Part shown: in pieces, positions 18,133-27,648 of the stretch
Numbering within the stretch: position 1 is the first letter of the stretch
Layout of the letters: each line of letters opens with the position of its first letter
Assembly: GCA_003054665.1 (NCBI GenBank)
Contig: QAYY01000001.1
Location: 919,501-983,500 of the forward strand
DNA: 64,000 nt
Direction: 5' to 3'
DNA from: Opitutaceae bacterium EW11
Lineage (GTDB): Bacteria; Verrucomicrobiota; Verrucomicrobiia; Opitutales; Opitutaceae
Program-made: the position numbers and the translations under genes
Notes under the pieces: model-generated
What the model was told of the DNA's origin: nothing
What the model saw: only the letters and a program-made list of their open reading frames with translations
Databases searched by the model: none

Positions 18133-19278
18133 ATGCGCCGCGCTTTCTGGATGCTGCACTCCTGGCTGGGCCTCGCCGCCGGCGTCGGCCTACTCGTCAT
18201 CGGACTGACCGGAAGCCTCCTGATGTTCCGCCACGAGCTGGACGTCTGGCTCCAGCCGGAACTGGTGCGGGCCGTCCCGAGCGCCGCCGGGCGCCTCCCG
18301 GCGGACGAACTCCTCCGCGCCGCCGAACGGCAGCTGCCGGGCTACGAAGTGACGGGCTGGCTGATCGACGAGGAAAGGCCCGCCGCCGCCGATCTGCTCT
18401 ACGTCATCCGGCACGGCACGAGCCGGTGGCTGCTGGCCACGCTCGATCCCTACTCGGGAAGACTGCTGGCCACGCCGCGCACGCCGAAACAGACCGTCAG
18501 CGGCTGGCTGCTGGAGCTGCACTACACGTTCTTAGGCGGGCACACGGGCACCTGCATCGCGGGTGTGCTCGGCGCGGCGCTCTGCCTCCTCGGAGTCTCG
18601 GGGCTTTGGATCTACCGGGAGTTCTGGAAATGTGCTTTCACGCTGCGCTGGGGGCGCGGCGCCCGGATTCTCTTCTCCGACCTGCACAAGGCGGTGGGCA
18701 TTCTCTCCGTCGCGTTCAACCTCGCGCTCGGCTTCACCGGCGCGTATTGGAATCTTACGCACATTTTCGGGCACTGGATGGAGGGCGGGGCGGACGAGCC
18801 GGTCGTCGCCGGCCGTCTGTACTCGCCCGCGTTTTCCCTCGCACGAGCCCTGGCCGACGCTCCGGGACAGCTGCCCGGCTTCCGTTCCCGCTACGTCTCG
18901 CTACCGACCGTCCCGGGCGGTGCGGTCACTCTCTGGGGCGCGGTGGAACCGCGCGGGCTTCTGCGGGGGCCGTATGGCAGCACCGTTTCGTACGATGCCG
19001 CCACCGGCGCGTTCACCGCGGTGCAGGATCTGCGCGCGGCCTCCTGGTGGCGCCAGGTCGTGGACGCCTTCACGCCGCTCCATTTCGGCGCCTTCGGGGG
19101 CATGGCGGTGAGGCTCCTCTGGTCGGCCGGCGGGCTCGCGCCGGGCATCCTCGCCGTGAGCGGTTTCTTCATCTGGCGTTCACGACGTCGGCGGTCGCGA
19201 CCGCCGGCCCGCGCGCCTCAGCCCCGGCTCTCGTCTCCGGCGGGAATCGGGTCCCATCCGCGGTCGGAATCCCCGTAG
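18133..19278 (+). CDS. PepSY-associated TM protein (PiuB-type)
   Basis: 381-residue inner-membrane protein of the PepSY_TM family, commonly cotranscribed with siderophore receptors and thought to act in reduction or release of iron from siderophores (family knowledge, mechanism not settled). Visible parts: TM1 with HSWLGLAAGVGLLVIGLTGSL, a PepSY-like periplasmic domain (YEVTGWLIDEE), then ELHYTFLGG with TM helices (GVLGAALCLLGVSGLWIYREFW), DLHKAVGILSVAFNLALGFTG, and a last helix WSAGGLAPGILAVSGFFIW. Conserved His residues in the TM parts could bind haem. The final 61 bp overlap the 3' end of the KefC-type gene on the other strand. Confidence 0.88.
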   Translation: MRRAFWMLHSWLGLAAGVGLLVIGLTGSLLMFRHELDVWLQPELVRAVPSAAGRLPADELLRAAERQLPGYEVTGWLIDEERPAAADLLYVIRHGTSRWLLATLDPYSGRLLATPRTPKQTVSGWLLELHYTFLGGHTGTCIAGVLGAALCLLGVSGLWIYREFWKCAFTLRWGRGARILFSDLHKAVGILSVAFNLALGFTGAYWNLTHIFGHWMEGGADEPVVAGRLYSPAFSLARALADAPGQLPGFRSRYVSLPTVPGGAVTLWGAVEPRGLLRGPYGSTVSYDAATGAFTAVQDLRAASWWRQVVDAFTPLHFGAFGGMAVRLLWSAGGLAPGILAVSGFFIWRSRRRRSRPPARAPQPRLSSPAGIGSHPRSESP

Positions 19279-21080
19279 GTGCGGGCGGCGTCGGTTTCGA
19301 GCATCGACTCGAACGCCTCGATGTCCTGCCGAAGCTTGGTGAAATACGCGCCGTCGTCTTCCCACAGCTTGGCCAGCTCGCGCAGGCTCGCCTCGTCGTG
19401 GCGTTTGAACGCGAGCGCGGCTCGATGCGACTGATGCGCCGGCATGCCGAGCGCGGTGAGGACGTCGGCCCCGAGATCGAGCGAACTCCCGAGCGTTTCC
19501 CGGTAGAACGACATCACGCCACGGCTCTGGAACTCGTACGCGTGCACCCGGCCCGCGGCGCGGGCGTAGATTTTCAGATGCGGAAAGTGCTTCTGGACCA
19601 GCTCGGCGAGCTCCACCGCCTTCTCCTCGTTGTCGATCGCGATGACGAAGATCTTCGCCTTGGCCGCACCGGCGGCGTGGAGGAGCTCGAGACGCGTCGC
19701 GTCTCCGTAAAACACCTTCATCCCGAGACGGCGCATGACGTCGACGTGCTGCGCGTCGAGGTCGAGCACCGTCGACCCGACGTGGTTCGCGCGGAGCAGC
19801 CGCCCCACGACATGACCGAACCGCCCGAAGCCCGCGATGATGACGGGGTTGTCCTCGCTGTGCACCTCGTCCTGCGGGCGCTGCTCGCCGCGAACCCGGG
19901 CGAACCGCGGCTGGACCCAGCGCTCGTTGACGAGGAAGAGCAGCGGCGTCAGCGCCATCGACAGGGCCACCACGGCGACGAGCGGATCGGCCACGCTCGT
20001 CGGAAGCACCTGGTGGTTCACCGCGAAGGACAGCAGCACGAAGGCAAACTCTCCGCCCTGCGCGAGGCTGAAGGAGAACAGGACCGCGTCCGGCGCCGGC
20101 AGCCGAAACAGGCGACCGAGCAGGAGCAGCACGGCGAACTTCACCACGACCAGCGCCACGACAAGCCCGGCGATGAGCCCGGGCTGCGAACGGAATAGTC
20201 CGAAGTCGATCGCCGCTCCGACGCTGATGAAAAACAGCCCGAGCAAGAGGCCCTTGAACGGCTCGATGTCGGCCTCCAGCTCGTGCCGGTATTCGCTGTT
20301 GGCCAGGACCACCCCGGCGACAAACGCGCCCAGGGCGGCGGAGAGCCCGACGAGCTGCATGAGCAGGGAGACGCCCACGACCAGCAGCAGCGCCGCCGCG
20401 GTGAAGAGCTCCCGGAGTTCGGTCTTCGCGATCAGGCGGAAAACGGGATTCAGCAGATAGCGGCCCGCGGCCACCACCGCGCACACCGCCCCGATCACCA
20501 GCAACGCGTGCAGCCAGCCGGGCTGCGCCGCCTGGGTCTCGCTCGGCGCGGCCACCGCGGTCTGCGCCAGGAACGGAAGCAGGGCGAGGACCGGAATGAC
20601 GGAGAGATCCTGAAACAGGAGGACGGCAAACGACGCGCTGCCTCCCGGCGTGGCGAGCTTGCCCCGTTCCTGGAGCGACTGCAGCGCGAACGCGGTGGAC
20701 GACATCGCCAGGATCAACCCGATCGCGAGCGGCATCCGCGAACCCAGGCCCGCGATCAAGCCGATCGCCATCACGGCCAGCGCGGTGCCCGCGACCTGCA
20801 GTCCGCCGAGCCCGAAGAGATGGCCGCGCATGCGCCAGAGCACGGAAGGCTGCAGTTCGAGGCCGACGAGAAACAACATCATCACCACGCCGAATTCGGC
20901 GAAATGCATCACGTCGCCGGAGCGCTGGCCGACGAGGCCCAACACGTGCGGGCCGATCACCACGCCCGCGAGCAGGTAACCGAGGACAGATCCCATCCCG
21001 AGTCGCTTGGCGATCGGCACGGAGACGACCGCCGCCGCCAGGTAGACGAAGGCATGAAACAGCATCGAGTCGGTGTGCAT
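19218..21080 (-). CDS. KefB/KefC-type cation:proton antiporter with RCK domain
   Basis: Monovalent cation:proton antiporter-2 family, 620 residues, close to E. coli KefC. Residues 1-385 form the Na+/H+ exchanger membrane domain (about 12 helices), including LGYLLAGVVIGPHVLGL, FLVGLELQPSVLW and LLFQDLSVIPVLALLPF. Then comes a TrkA-N/RCK nucleotide-binding domain with VIIAGFGRFGHVVGRLLRA and the acidic VLDLDAQHVD. The C-terminal 120 residues are a regulatory tail. The upstream gene encodes a KefF/KefG-like flavoprotein, 7 bp away, which is the standard partner. The pair should release potassium and acidify the cell during electrophile stress. Confidence 0.9.
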   Translation of the reverse strand: MHTDSMLFHAFVYLAAAVVSVPIAKRLGMGSVLGYLLAGVVIGPHVLGLVGQRSGDVMHFAEFGVVMMLFLVGLELQPSVLWRMRGHLFGLGGLQVAGTALAVMAIGLIAGLGSRMPLAIGLILAMSSTAFALQSLQERGKLATPGGSASFAVLLFQDLSVIPVLALLPFLAQTAVAAPSETQAAQPGWLHALLVIGAVCAVVAAGRYLLNPVFRLIAKTELRELFTAAALLLVVGVSLLMQLVGLSAALGAFVAGVVLANSEYRHELEADIEPFKGLLLGLFFISVGAAIDFGLFRSQPGLIAGLVVALVVVKFAVLLLLGRLFRLPAPDAVLFSFSLAQGGEFAFVLLSFAVNHQVLPTSVADPLVAVVALSMALTPLLFLVNERWVQPRFARVRGEQRPQDEVHSEDNPVIIAGFGRFGHVVGRLLRANHVGSTVLDLDAQHVDVMRRLGMKVFYGDATRLELLHAAGAAKAKIFVIAIDNEEKAVELAELVQKHFPHLKIYARAAGRVHAYEFQSRGVMSFYRETLGSSLDLGADVLTALGMPAHQSHRAALAFKRHDEASLRELAKLWEDDGAYFTKLRQDIEAFESMLETDAARTYGDSDRGWDPIPAGDESRG

Positions 21081-21087
21081 GGTGAAG

Positions 21088-21696
21088 TCAGAGCCCGAGG
21101 GCCGTCAGATCCGCGTTGAGCCGGTCGAAGGAGCCCGCCGTTTCGGTGGTCACCCGGCCGTCGCGAAGCCCCGCCAGCACTCTCGCGTAGTCGTCGGCCG
21201 CGCGTTCCACCTCGGCCGTATGCGTCATCCGAATCGCCCCGTGCACGACAAAAGGCGGAAGGTAAACCATGCCGCACAGGCGCGCCGTCTGTTCGAACGG
21301 CGTGAGCAGTTCGCGCATCGTGAAATAGTTGTGCCCGGTGCGCGCGTAGGCCTCCTCCGAGCCGCCGGTGGTGATCGCGTTGAGGAGCGCTTTGCCGCGG
21401 AGGCGGGTGCCGTTGCGGCCATAGGCGAACCCGTACTCCAGCACCAGGTCCTGCCACTCCTTGAGCAGCGCGGGACTGCTGTACCAATAAAACGGATGCT
21501 GGAACACGATGACGTCGTGCTCGAGCAGGCGCGCCTGCTCGCTCCGCACGTCGATCTGGAAATCCGGATACTCCTGATAGAGGTCGAGCGTCGTGACGCC
21601 GGGCACCGACTGCGCCGCGGCGAAAAGCCGGCGGTTGACGCGGGATTTCTGAACGGCCGGATGGGCGAAGAGAACGAGGACGCGTTGGGATTGCAC
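21088..21696 (-). CDS. KefF/KefG-like NAD(P)H oxidoreductase, antiporter subunit
   Basis: 202 residues from GTG 21696 (MQSQRVLVLFAHPAVQKSRVN), a flavodoxin-like fold. It matches quinone reductase/Kef ancillary proteins: the N-terminal flavin-binding VLFAHPAVQKSRVNRRL, IVFQHPFYWYSSPALLKEWQD and LLNAITTGGSEEAY. In E. coli such subunits are needed for full KefB/KefC activity and reduce quinones. The antiporter gene follows after 7 bp. The start codon is chosen because upstream codons have no similarity; no Shine-Dalgarno is visible. Confidence 0.85.
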   Translation of the reverse strand: MQSQRVLVLFAHPAVQKSRVNRRLFAAAQSVPGVTTLDLYQEYPDFQIDVRSEQARLLEHDVIVFQHPFYWYSSPALLKEWQDLVLEYGFAYGRNGTRLRGKALLNAITTGGSEEAYARTGHNYFTMRELLTPFEQTARLCGMVYLPPFVVHGAIRMTHTAEVERAADDYARVLAGLRDGRVTTETAGSFDRLNADLTALGL

Positions 21697-21894
21697 GAGG
21701 AGAGAGGAGCGGCGTGGCCGCAGGATGTCGCACTCGGCCGGGACTTCAACGAACCGCGAACTTTCGTAGGTGCGGCGGGATCGCGACGCAAGCGAGCGCC
21801 GGAAAACATCCGCCGCCGCGTTATCCGCTCGGCTCGCTTGACGCCGTCCGTCATCCGATGGACAGAGCTGCCCGCCACCGCCCGCTGCGCGCCC

Positions 21895-22611
21895 ATGAAA
21901 GCCACCCTGCTCCATTCCCCGGAAAACGGAACCGACTATCATCTCTTCACCCACGCTCCGGGAGGACGCGACGCGCCGCTGCTCCTCGTGCTCGACGGCG
22001 ACGATCAGTTTGCCGCGGCTTGCGAGGCGCTGGATGGCCTGCGCGCCGAGAAGGCCCTCGAGGCGGTGACGCTCGTGGGCGTCGGCTACGGCGGAAGTTA
22101 TCGCTCCCCCGCCAACCGCCGCGTGCGGGACTACACGCATTCCCAGCCGGCGGACGAGCCGATGGAGGCCGGCGGCGCGGAGACGTTCCTGGCCTTCCTC
22201 GAAAACACGCTGCTCCCGCACCTCTCCGAACGTTTTGTCTTCCCGATGGACAGCGTCGGGCTCGGCGGACACTCGCTCGGCTCTCTTCTCGGCCTGTACG
22301 CACTCGCCCAGCCCCGCACGCTCTTCTCGCGGTTTCTGGTCAGCAGCCCCTCGATCTGGTGGGACAATCGCTCGATCCTCCGCGATATCTCGGCCGCCGG
22401 CCGGGCGGAAATCACTCCGCGCAAGGCGTTTTTAAGTATCGGCGAGGAGGATACTCCTTCGATGCTGGGCGACCTGGAGCTGCTGGAGCACCAGCTCCAG
22501 AGAGAGCCTGTCGCGGGCCTGTACCACGTCGTCCGCCGTTTTCCCGGAAAGGACCACTACAACGTCCTCACCCAGGCCTACGCCGAAGGGCTCCGCTGGT
22601 TGTACGCCTGA
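21895..22611 (+). CDS. Alpha/beta-hydrolase, putative esterase (COG2819-like)
   Basis: 238 residues. The fold and motifs fit the esterase-D/IroE/Fes-like group: strand PLLLVLDGDDQF, EAVTLVGVGYGG, nucleophile elbow GLGGHSLGSLLGLYAL and a late FPGKDHYNVL that provides the His. There is no signal peptide, so the enzyme is cytoplasmic. Relatives include siderophore esterases, but the siderophore genes here are 2.6 kb away and on another transcript, so that link is weak. It is divergent from the Kef pair; 198 bp lie between the two starts. Confidence 0.8.
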   Translation: MKATLLHSPENGTDYHLFTHAPGGRDAPLLLVLDGDDQFAAACEALDGLRAEKALEAVTLVGVGYGGSYRSPANRRVRDYTHSQPADEPMEAGGAETFLAFLENTLLPHLSERFVFPMDSVGLGGHSLGSLLGLYALAQPRTLFSRFLVSSPSIWWDNRSILRDISAAGRAEITPRKAFLSIGEEDTPSMLGDLELLEHQLQREPVAGLYHVVRRFPGKDHYNVLTQAYAEGLRWLYA

Positions 22612-22772
22612 GAGCCCCGACCGGACCGCGCGACGGGACCGAACGCAGATCGGAGGTGGCGTCCGGCACGTTTCCGGCTACGGTGGCCCGCTCCTCCGGC
22701 GAACACGGGCTCGCCGGAGAACCCGGTGCGAAATGCAGTCGCGCCGGCAAATCGATCCTCCCGGTTTTCTCC

Positions 22773-24908
22773 ATGAACCTGCCCTCCCGCACGCTCCTGT
22801 TTTGCGCGATGACTTCCGGCCTTTTTGCCGCCGCATTGCCGCCCCCGCCCGAGTCCCCGAAACGGCCCGTGACGGACGAATATCACGGAGTCAAAGTCGT
22901 CGACGACTACCGCTGGCTCGAGAAAAGCCCGTCGGATCCGGAGGTCCGCCGCTGGATCGACGCGCAAAACACCCGGACCCGCGCGTACATCGATGCCCTG
23001 CCCAACAAGGCCTCGGTAACCACGCGCCTCTCCGAGTTGATCCGCTCGACCTCGGTCAGCTACGCCCTCCAGGTGAAGCGCGGCGGGAAACTTTTCGCCC
23101 TCAAGACCGACCCGAAATTCCAACAGCCCACGCTGGTGACGCTCGCGTCGCCCGACGACCCCGCCTCCGAAAAGACGCTCGTCGACCCCAACCAGATGGA
23201 CGCGAAGGGCTCGATCGCGATCGACTGGTTTGTCGTGTCGCTCGACGGCAAGCGAGTCGGCGTGTCGCTCTCCTCCGGCGGAAGCGAAGACGGCGATCTC
23301 TACCTCTACGACGTCGAGTCGGCGAAGGAGATCGGCGAGGTCGTCCCCCACGTGCAGAACGGAACCGCGGGAGGCAGCATCGCCTTCACGCCCGACAGCG
23401 CCGGCTTCTGGTACACGCGTTATCCCCGGGGCAACGAACGCCCGCCGGAGGATGCCGGCTTTTACCAGCAGGTCTGGTTTCACACCCTCGGCACGGCCGC
23501 GGACAAGGACACCTACGAACTCGGGAAGGACCTCCCGAAGATCGCCGAAATCCAGCTCCACACGAAAGAGGACGGCCGATGGCTGCTCGCCGAGGTGAAA
23601 AACGGAGACGGCGGCGACGTGGAATACTTTCTCCGCTCCACCGCGCCCGACGGAAAGTGGATCCCCGTCACCACCTTTGACGACAAGGTGTACCTCGCCG
23701 AATTCGGAGAGGACGACGCGCTCTATCTCGTCTCCCGAAAAGGCGCGCTTCGCGGCCGGATCCTGCGTCTGGATCTGCACGGCACGCCTGCGCTGAAACA
23801 GGCCGAGGAGCTGGTGCCCGAATCCGACGGCGCGGTGGAGGGCCTTCTCGTCACCGCCTCGCGCCTCTATGTGGACGACCTTCTCGGCGGGCCCTCGCGG
23901 GTGCGGGTCTACGATCTCGGCGGAAAGCGCCTCGCCGACCTGCCGATCCCGCCCGTTTCCTCCGTGCGCGGCCTGGTCCGCTTGGAGGGCGACGACATCG
24001 TTTTCGAGACGGTCACGTTCATCAACCCGCCGGCGTGGTTCCGCTACGACGCCCATGCGGCGAAGGCGACCAAGACCGCCCTGGCGGTCACCTCGCTGGC
24101 CGACTACTCCGACTGCGAGGTGCTGCGGGAATTCGCCGTCTCGAAGGACGGCACGAAGATCCCCCTCAACATCATCCGGAAGCGGGGCACGCGCCTCGAC
24201 GGCCGCAACCCGACGCTCCTGTATGCGTACGGCGGTTACGGCATCAGCCAGAAGCCCGCGTTTTCGGCGCACCGCCGCCTCTGGCTCGACCACGGCGGCG
24301 TCTGGGTCGTCGCCAACCTTCGGGGCGGGAGCGAATACGGCGACGACTGGCACCTGCAGGGCAACCTCTTGAAGAAGCAGAACGTGTTCGACGACTTTTA
24401 CGCCTGCGGAATATGGCTGGTGGACCACGACTACACCTCGCCGGAGAAACTCGCGATCATGGGCGGAAGCAACGGCGGACTCCTGATGGGAGCGACGCTC
24501 ACGCAACACCCCGAGATGTGCCGCGCCGTCGCTTCGCTCGTGGGCGTCTACGACATGCTCCGCGTCGAACTCACCTCCAACGGCGCGTTCAACGTGACCG
24601 AATACGGCACGGTGAAGGATCCCGCGCAGTTCCGCGCGCTCCACGCGTATTCGCCCTACCACCACGTCGTCGACGGCGTGAAATATCCGTCCATCCTGCT
24701 CACCACCGGAGCCAACGATCCGCGCGTGGAGCCCTGGAACTCCCGGAAATTCGCCGCGCGGCTCCAGGCCGCGAGCGCCTCGGGAAATCCGATTCTGCTC
24801 CGCACGAGTTTCTCGGCCGGACACGGCATGGGTTCCGCGCTCGACGAGATCATTGCGGAGCGCTCGGACGTCTTCGCTTTTCTCCTGCACGAAGTCGGCG
24901 CGCCCTGA
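22773..24908 (+). CDS. Prolyl oligopeptidase family S9A peptidase, exported
   Basis: 711 residues with a signal peptide (MNLPSRTLLFCAMTSGLFAAA), normal for prolyl endopeptidase. It cleaves after Pro in short peptides. The N-terminal S9 beta-propeller starts with VKVVDDYRWLE, the family hallmark, and runs to about residue 430. The catalytic domain has Ser566 in MGGSNGGLLMG, Asp649 in TGANDPRVEPW and His684 in FSAGHGMG, plus YAYGGYGI and ANLRGGSEYGDDWH. The catalytic triad is complete. It probably acts in the periplasm on imported peptides. A perfect hairpin follows 12 bp after the stop. Confidence 0.93.
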   Translation: MNLPSRTLLFCAMTSGLFAAALPPPPESPKRPVTDEYHGVKVVDDYRWLEKSPSDPEVRRWIDAQNTRTRAYIDALPNKASVTTRLSELIRSTSVSYALQVKRGGKLFALKTDPKFQQPTLVTLASPDDPASEKTLVDPNQMDAKGSIAIDWFVVSLDGKRVGVSLSSGGSEDGDLYLYDVESAKEIGEVVPHVQNGTAGGSIAFTPDSAGFWYTRYPRGNERPPEDAGFYQQVWFHTLGTAADKDTYELGKDLPKIAEIQLHTKEDGRWLLAEVKNGDGGDVEYFLRSTAPDGKWIPVTTFDDKVYLAEFGEDDALYLVSRKGALRGRILRLDLHGTPALKQAEELVPESDGAVEGLLVTASRLYVDDLLGGPSRVRVYDLGGKRLADLPIPPVSSVRGLVRLEGDDIVFETVTFINPPAWFRYDAHAAKATKTALAVTSLADYSDCEVLREFAVSKDGTKIPLNIIRKRGTRLDGRNPTLLYAYGGYGISQKPAFSAHRRLWLDHGGVWVVANLRGGSEYGDDWHLQGNLLKKQNVFDDFYACGIWLVDHDYTSPEKLAIMGGSNGGLLMGATLTQHPEMCRAVASLVGVYDMLRVELTSNGAFNVTEYGTVKDPAQFRALHAYSPYHHVVDGVKYPSILLTTGANDPRVEPWNSRKFAARLQAASASGNPILLRTSFSAGHGMGSALDEIIAERSDVFAFLLHEVGAP

Positions 24909-24920
24909 ACGTCGTCGATC

Positions 24921-24946
24921 GGAAGCGGTGCGATGGCGCCGCTTCC
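24921..24946 (+). terminator. Hairpin after prolyl oligopeptidase gene
   Basis: Perfect 8-bp stem GGAAGCGG/CCGCTTCC with a 10-nt loop, 12 bp after the stop codon. No T-tract, so a terminator or mRNA-end stabiliser. The rest of 24909-25196 shows nothing else. Confidence 0.45.
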
Positions 24947-25196
24947 CCTGCGCGCCCCGCAAATGCGGTGCGGCGCAAAATCTCCGCACGGCGCCGTGCG
25001 TGACCTAACGAAAACCCGTGGGCTTACAATCCGCACCGCGCCTGGCGGCGGAGATTAGGTTCGTTTCCGGATGACAAAGGTGCCACGGTGCCGTTTCCGC
25101 AAAACGGCTCCGGGACCGCCTCCAGCGCGGCCATCAGTCCACGCAGCTCGACGCGGGAAACACGCTCCACGCGCGTTTCGTTCGTTCCCCTCGACC

Positions 25197-26684
25197 TTGA
25201 ACATCCTCCTACTCTACCCGGAGTTCCCGAACACGTTCTGGAGCTTCAAGCACGCGCTGAAATTCATCCGGAAGCGGGCCTCTCTCCCGCCGCTGGGCTT
25301 GTTGACCGTCGCAGCGATGCTGCCGCGGGACTGGAAAAAGAAGCTGGTGGACCTGAACGTCCGCGCGCTCGACGAACGCACCCTGGCGTGGGCGGACATC
25401 GTCTGCGTCAGCGCGATGATCGCGCAACGGGACTCCGTGCGGTCGCTGATCGCCCGATGCCGCGCCGCGGGAAAACGCATCGTCGCCGGCGGGCCGCTCT
25501 TCACCAACGAACACGCGCAGTTTCCGGAGGTGGATCATTTCGTCCTCAACGAGGCCGAGCTCACGCTGCCCGAGTTTCTCCGCGATTTTGCCGAGGGGAA
25601 GGCGCGCCGGCTTTATGCCGCAACGGAGTTTGCCGACGTCCGCACCACTCCGACGCCGCTCTGGGAGCTGGCGGAACTCAAGCGTTACGGCTCGATGAGC
25701 CTGCAGTTTTCGAGAGGCTGCCCGTTCGACTGCGAGTTCTGCGACGTGACCGCGAAGTTCGGGCATCGTCCGCGGACGAAATCGCCCGCGCAGGTCACGG
25801 CGGAGCTCGACGAACTCTACCGGCTCGGATGGCGCGGCCAGGTTTTCTTCGTCGACGACAATCTCATCGGCAAGAAGCACGAGTTGAAACACGAACTCCT
25901 TCCGGCCCTTCTCGCCTGGCAGCACAAGCGCCGGCGCGGGCTGCCCTTCTATACCGAAGCCTCCATCAACTTGGCCGACGATCCCGACTTGATGAAGGCG
26001 ATGACCGACGCGGGCTTCGACTCGGTGTTCATCGGGATCGAGACACCCAGCGAATCGAGTCTGGCGGAGTGCAACAAACGCCAGAATCAGGGCCGCGATC
26101 TCGTCGCCGACGTGAAACGCATCCAGCGCGCCGGTCTCCAGGTGCAGGGCGGCTTCATCGTCGGATTCGACAGCGACGCCCCGACGATCTTTCAGCGCCA
26201 GATCGAGTTCATCCAAAAGAGCGGGATCGTCACCGCAATGGTCGGCCTCCTCAACGCGCTCCCCGGCACGAAGCTCCACGCCCGGCTCGAGCGCGAAGGC
26301 CGGCTCGTCGGGGATAGCACCGGCAACAACGTCGATGGGACGCTCAACTTCCACCCGCGGATGCCGCGCCAGGAGTTGATCGATGGATACAAGCGGATCC
26401 TCCAGGGCATCTATTCCCCGAAACCGTATTACCACCGGATCCGGACCTTTCTCCGCGAATACCGCGCGCCAAAGATGACCATTCCGATCGGCTGGGTCCA
26501 CGTGCACGCCCTCGTGCGGTCGTGCGTGCAACTCGGAGTGCTTGGCCGCGAGCGTATCCACTACTGGCGGCTGCTGCTGTGGACGCTGCTTCATCGCCCG
26601 AGGCTGATGCCCCTCGCCGTCACGCTCGCGATCTACGGCCAACACTTCCGAAAGTGCTGCGCCGGGATGGCCTTCCCGCGCTAG
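25197..26684 (+). CDS. B12-binding radical SAM protein (DUF4070)
   Basis: 495 residues if it starts at TTG 25197 (MNILLLYPEFPNTFWSFKHA), which is where the family begins; the 42 codons back to ATG 25071 are basic, Pro-rich and unlike the family. Residues 1-140 are a cobalamin-binding Rossmann-type domain without the full DxHxxG motif. The radical SAM domain binds 4Fe-4S through Cys175, Cys179 and Cys182 (GCPFDCEFCD), with GFDSVFIGIETP and GGFIVGFDSD later. The C-terminus carries the DUF4070 region. Relatives include hopanoid or lipid methylases and enzymes of unknown substrate. It stands alone, convergent with the cupin gene; no hopanoid gene is nearby. Confidence 0.87.
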   Translation: MNILLLYPEFPNTFWSFKHALKFIRKRASLPPLGLLTVAAMLPRDWKKKLVDLNVRALDERTLAWADIVCVSAMIAQRDSVRSLIARCRAAGKRIVAGGPLFTNEHAQFPEVDHFVLNEAELTLPEFLRDFAEGKARRLYAATEFADVRTTPTPLWELAELKRYGSMSLQFSRGCPFDCEFCDVTAKFGHRPRTKSPAQVTAELDELYRLGWRGQVFFVDDNLIGKKHELKHELLPALLAWQHKRRRGLPFYTEASINLADDPDLMKAMTDAGFDSVFIGIETPSESSLAECNKRQNQGRDLVADVKRIQRAGLQVQGGFIVGFDSDAPTIFQRQIEFIQKSGIVTAMVGLLNALPGTKLHARLEREGRLVGDSTGNNVDGTLNFHPRMPRQELIDGYKRILQGIYSPKPYYHRIRTFLREYRAPKMTIPIGWVHVHALVRSCVQLGVLGRERIHYWRLLLWTLLHRPRLMPLAVTLAIYGQHFRKCCAGMAFPR

Positions 26685-26710
26685 AGCGCCCGATTTCGCG
26701 TCTTCAACAC

Positions 26711-26742
26711 GCTTGCGGGTGGGGCGGCGCGTCCCTGCGACG
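26711..26742 (+). repeat. REP-like repeat, family A copy
   Basis: 32 bp matching 31312-31343 with a single difference (GGGGCGG for GGGTCGG); core GGCGCGTCCCTGCGACG. It lies between two convergent genes. Further copies: 31312, 31427 (diverged, opposite direction), 54150 and 58738. Confidence 0.8.
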
Positions 26743-26768
26743 CCGGTTCCGCTCCGCCCGCGCTCCTC

Positions 26769-27605
26769 TCAGTGCGCCTTCGGTGTCGAAGCCGTCACGA
26801 AGCGGAGCGCGTAATAGGTCGCCGGCGAGCCCTCTGCGGCTCGGAGGCCGTGCAGGCTGTTGCTGGCGAAAAAGGCGACGGAGCCGGGGCCGATCCGGCG
26901 GGTCGCGCCGTCCACCGTCACCTCAACCTCGCCCTCGTTCACGATCAGCAGCTCCTCGTCGGGATGCCGATGCGCGGCGTGCGCGGCCACTCCGGCGGGA
27001 ACCGTCGTCACATGCCCCTCGATGCTGGCGAGGGTCGCCGTGGGCGAATGGAAGAGCTCACGGCGTTCTCCTGTTTTGCGGGGAATGACGGGAAGCTGCT
27101 CCCAATCGAGCACGCAGGAACCCAGGATGTCCGCGGGCCCGCCCGTCGCGGCGTTCGGAACTCCCGTCGCCGCCGTCCGAAAGTTGAATACGAGATACGT
27201 CGCGGGCGATTCCCCCACGTTCTGCAGGTTGTGAAGATCGTTCGAGGCGTAGAAAACCACCGAGCCGGAGCCAACCCGCTGGTGTTTGCCGTTGATCGAG
27301 ACATCGACGGTCCCCTGCTTCACGACGATGAGTTCCTCCTGGGCGTGACGGTGCGGTTCGTGCGAAGCCCGACCGGCAGCAAGGGTCGTAATGTGGCACT
27401 CGAGCCCCCGGAGCGTCGCGGTGGACCGATCGACCACGTCGCGCCGCTCGCCCGCCGGAGTGCGCACGACCGCCAGATCGTTCCACGCCCAGACGGTCGA
27501 GTCGAGCGCGGTGGCGCCGCCAGCCGCCCCTTCCCCGGCGACCGCCGCGGTGCATACGGTCAAAAGCGAGAGCGGAAACGCCGAGAAAAAACGCAGAGGG
27601 TGCAT
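26769..27605 (-). CDS. Exported double-cupin protein
   Basis: 278 residues with a signal peptide (MHPLRFFSAFPLSLLTVCTAAVAG). Two cupin domains of similar sequence are visible. The first has SHEPHRHAQEELIVVKQGTV and GSGSVVFYASNDLHNLQN; the second has AAHAAHRHPDEELLIVNEGE and GPGSVAFFASNSLHGLRA. Each keeps the H-x-H-x(4)-E and later His metal ligands, so each half can hold a metal. Function is not known; it may be a small-molecule oxygenase, isomerase or binding protein. The alpha/beta-hydrolase gene ends 43 bp upstream on the same strand and could be cotranscribed. Confidence 0.8.
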   Translation of the reverse strand: MHPLRFFSAFPLSLLTVCTAAVAGEGAAGGATALDSTVWAWNDLAVVRTPAGERRDVVDRSTATLRGLECHITTLAAGRASHEPHRHAQEELIVVKQGTVDVSINGKHQRVGSGSVVFYASNDLHNLQNVGESPATYLVFNFRTAATGVPNAATGGPADILGSCVLDWEQLPVIPRKTGERRELFHSPTATLASIEGHVTTVPAGVAAHAAHRHPDEELLIVNEGEVEVTVDGATRRIGPGSVAFFASNSLHGLRAAEGSPATYYALRFVTASTPKAH

Positions 27606-27648
27606 GGCGAGTGGAGTCGGGAGGCAGGGGAGGCAGATCGACGCGGCT

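Noticed and set aside
25071-25196. 42-codon N-terminal extension of the radical SAM gene
   Set aside because: Basic Pro/Arg stretch outside the family; the family starts at the TTG at 25197.
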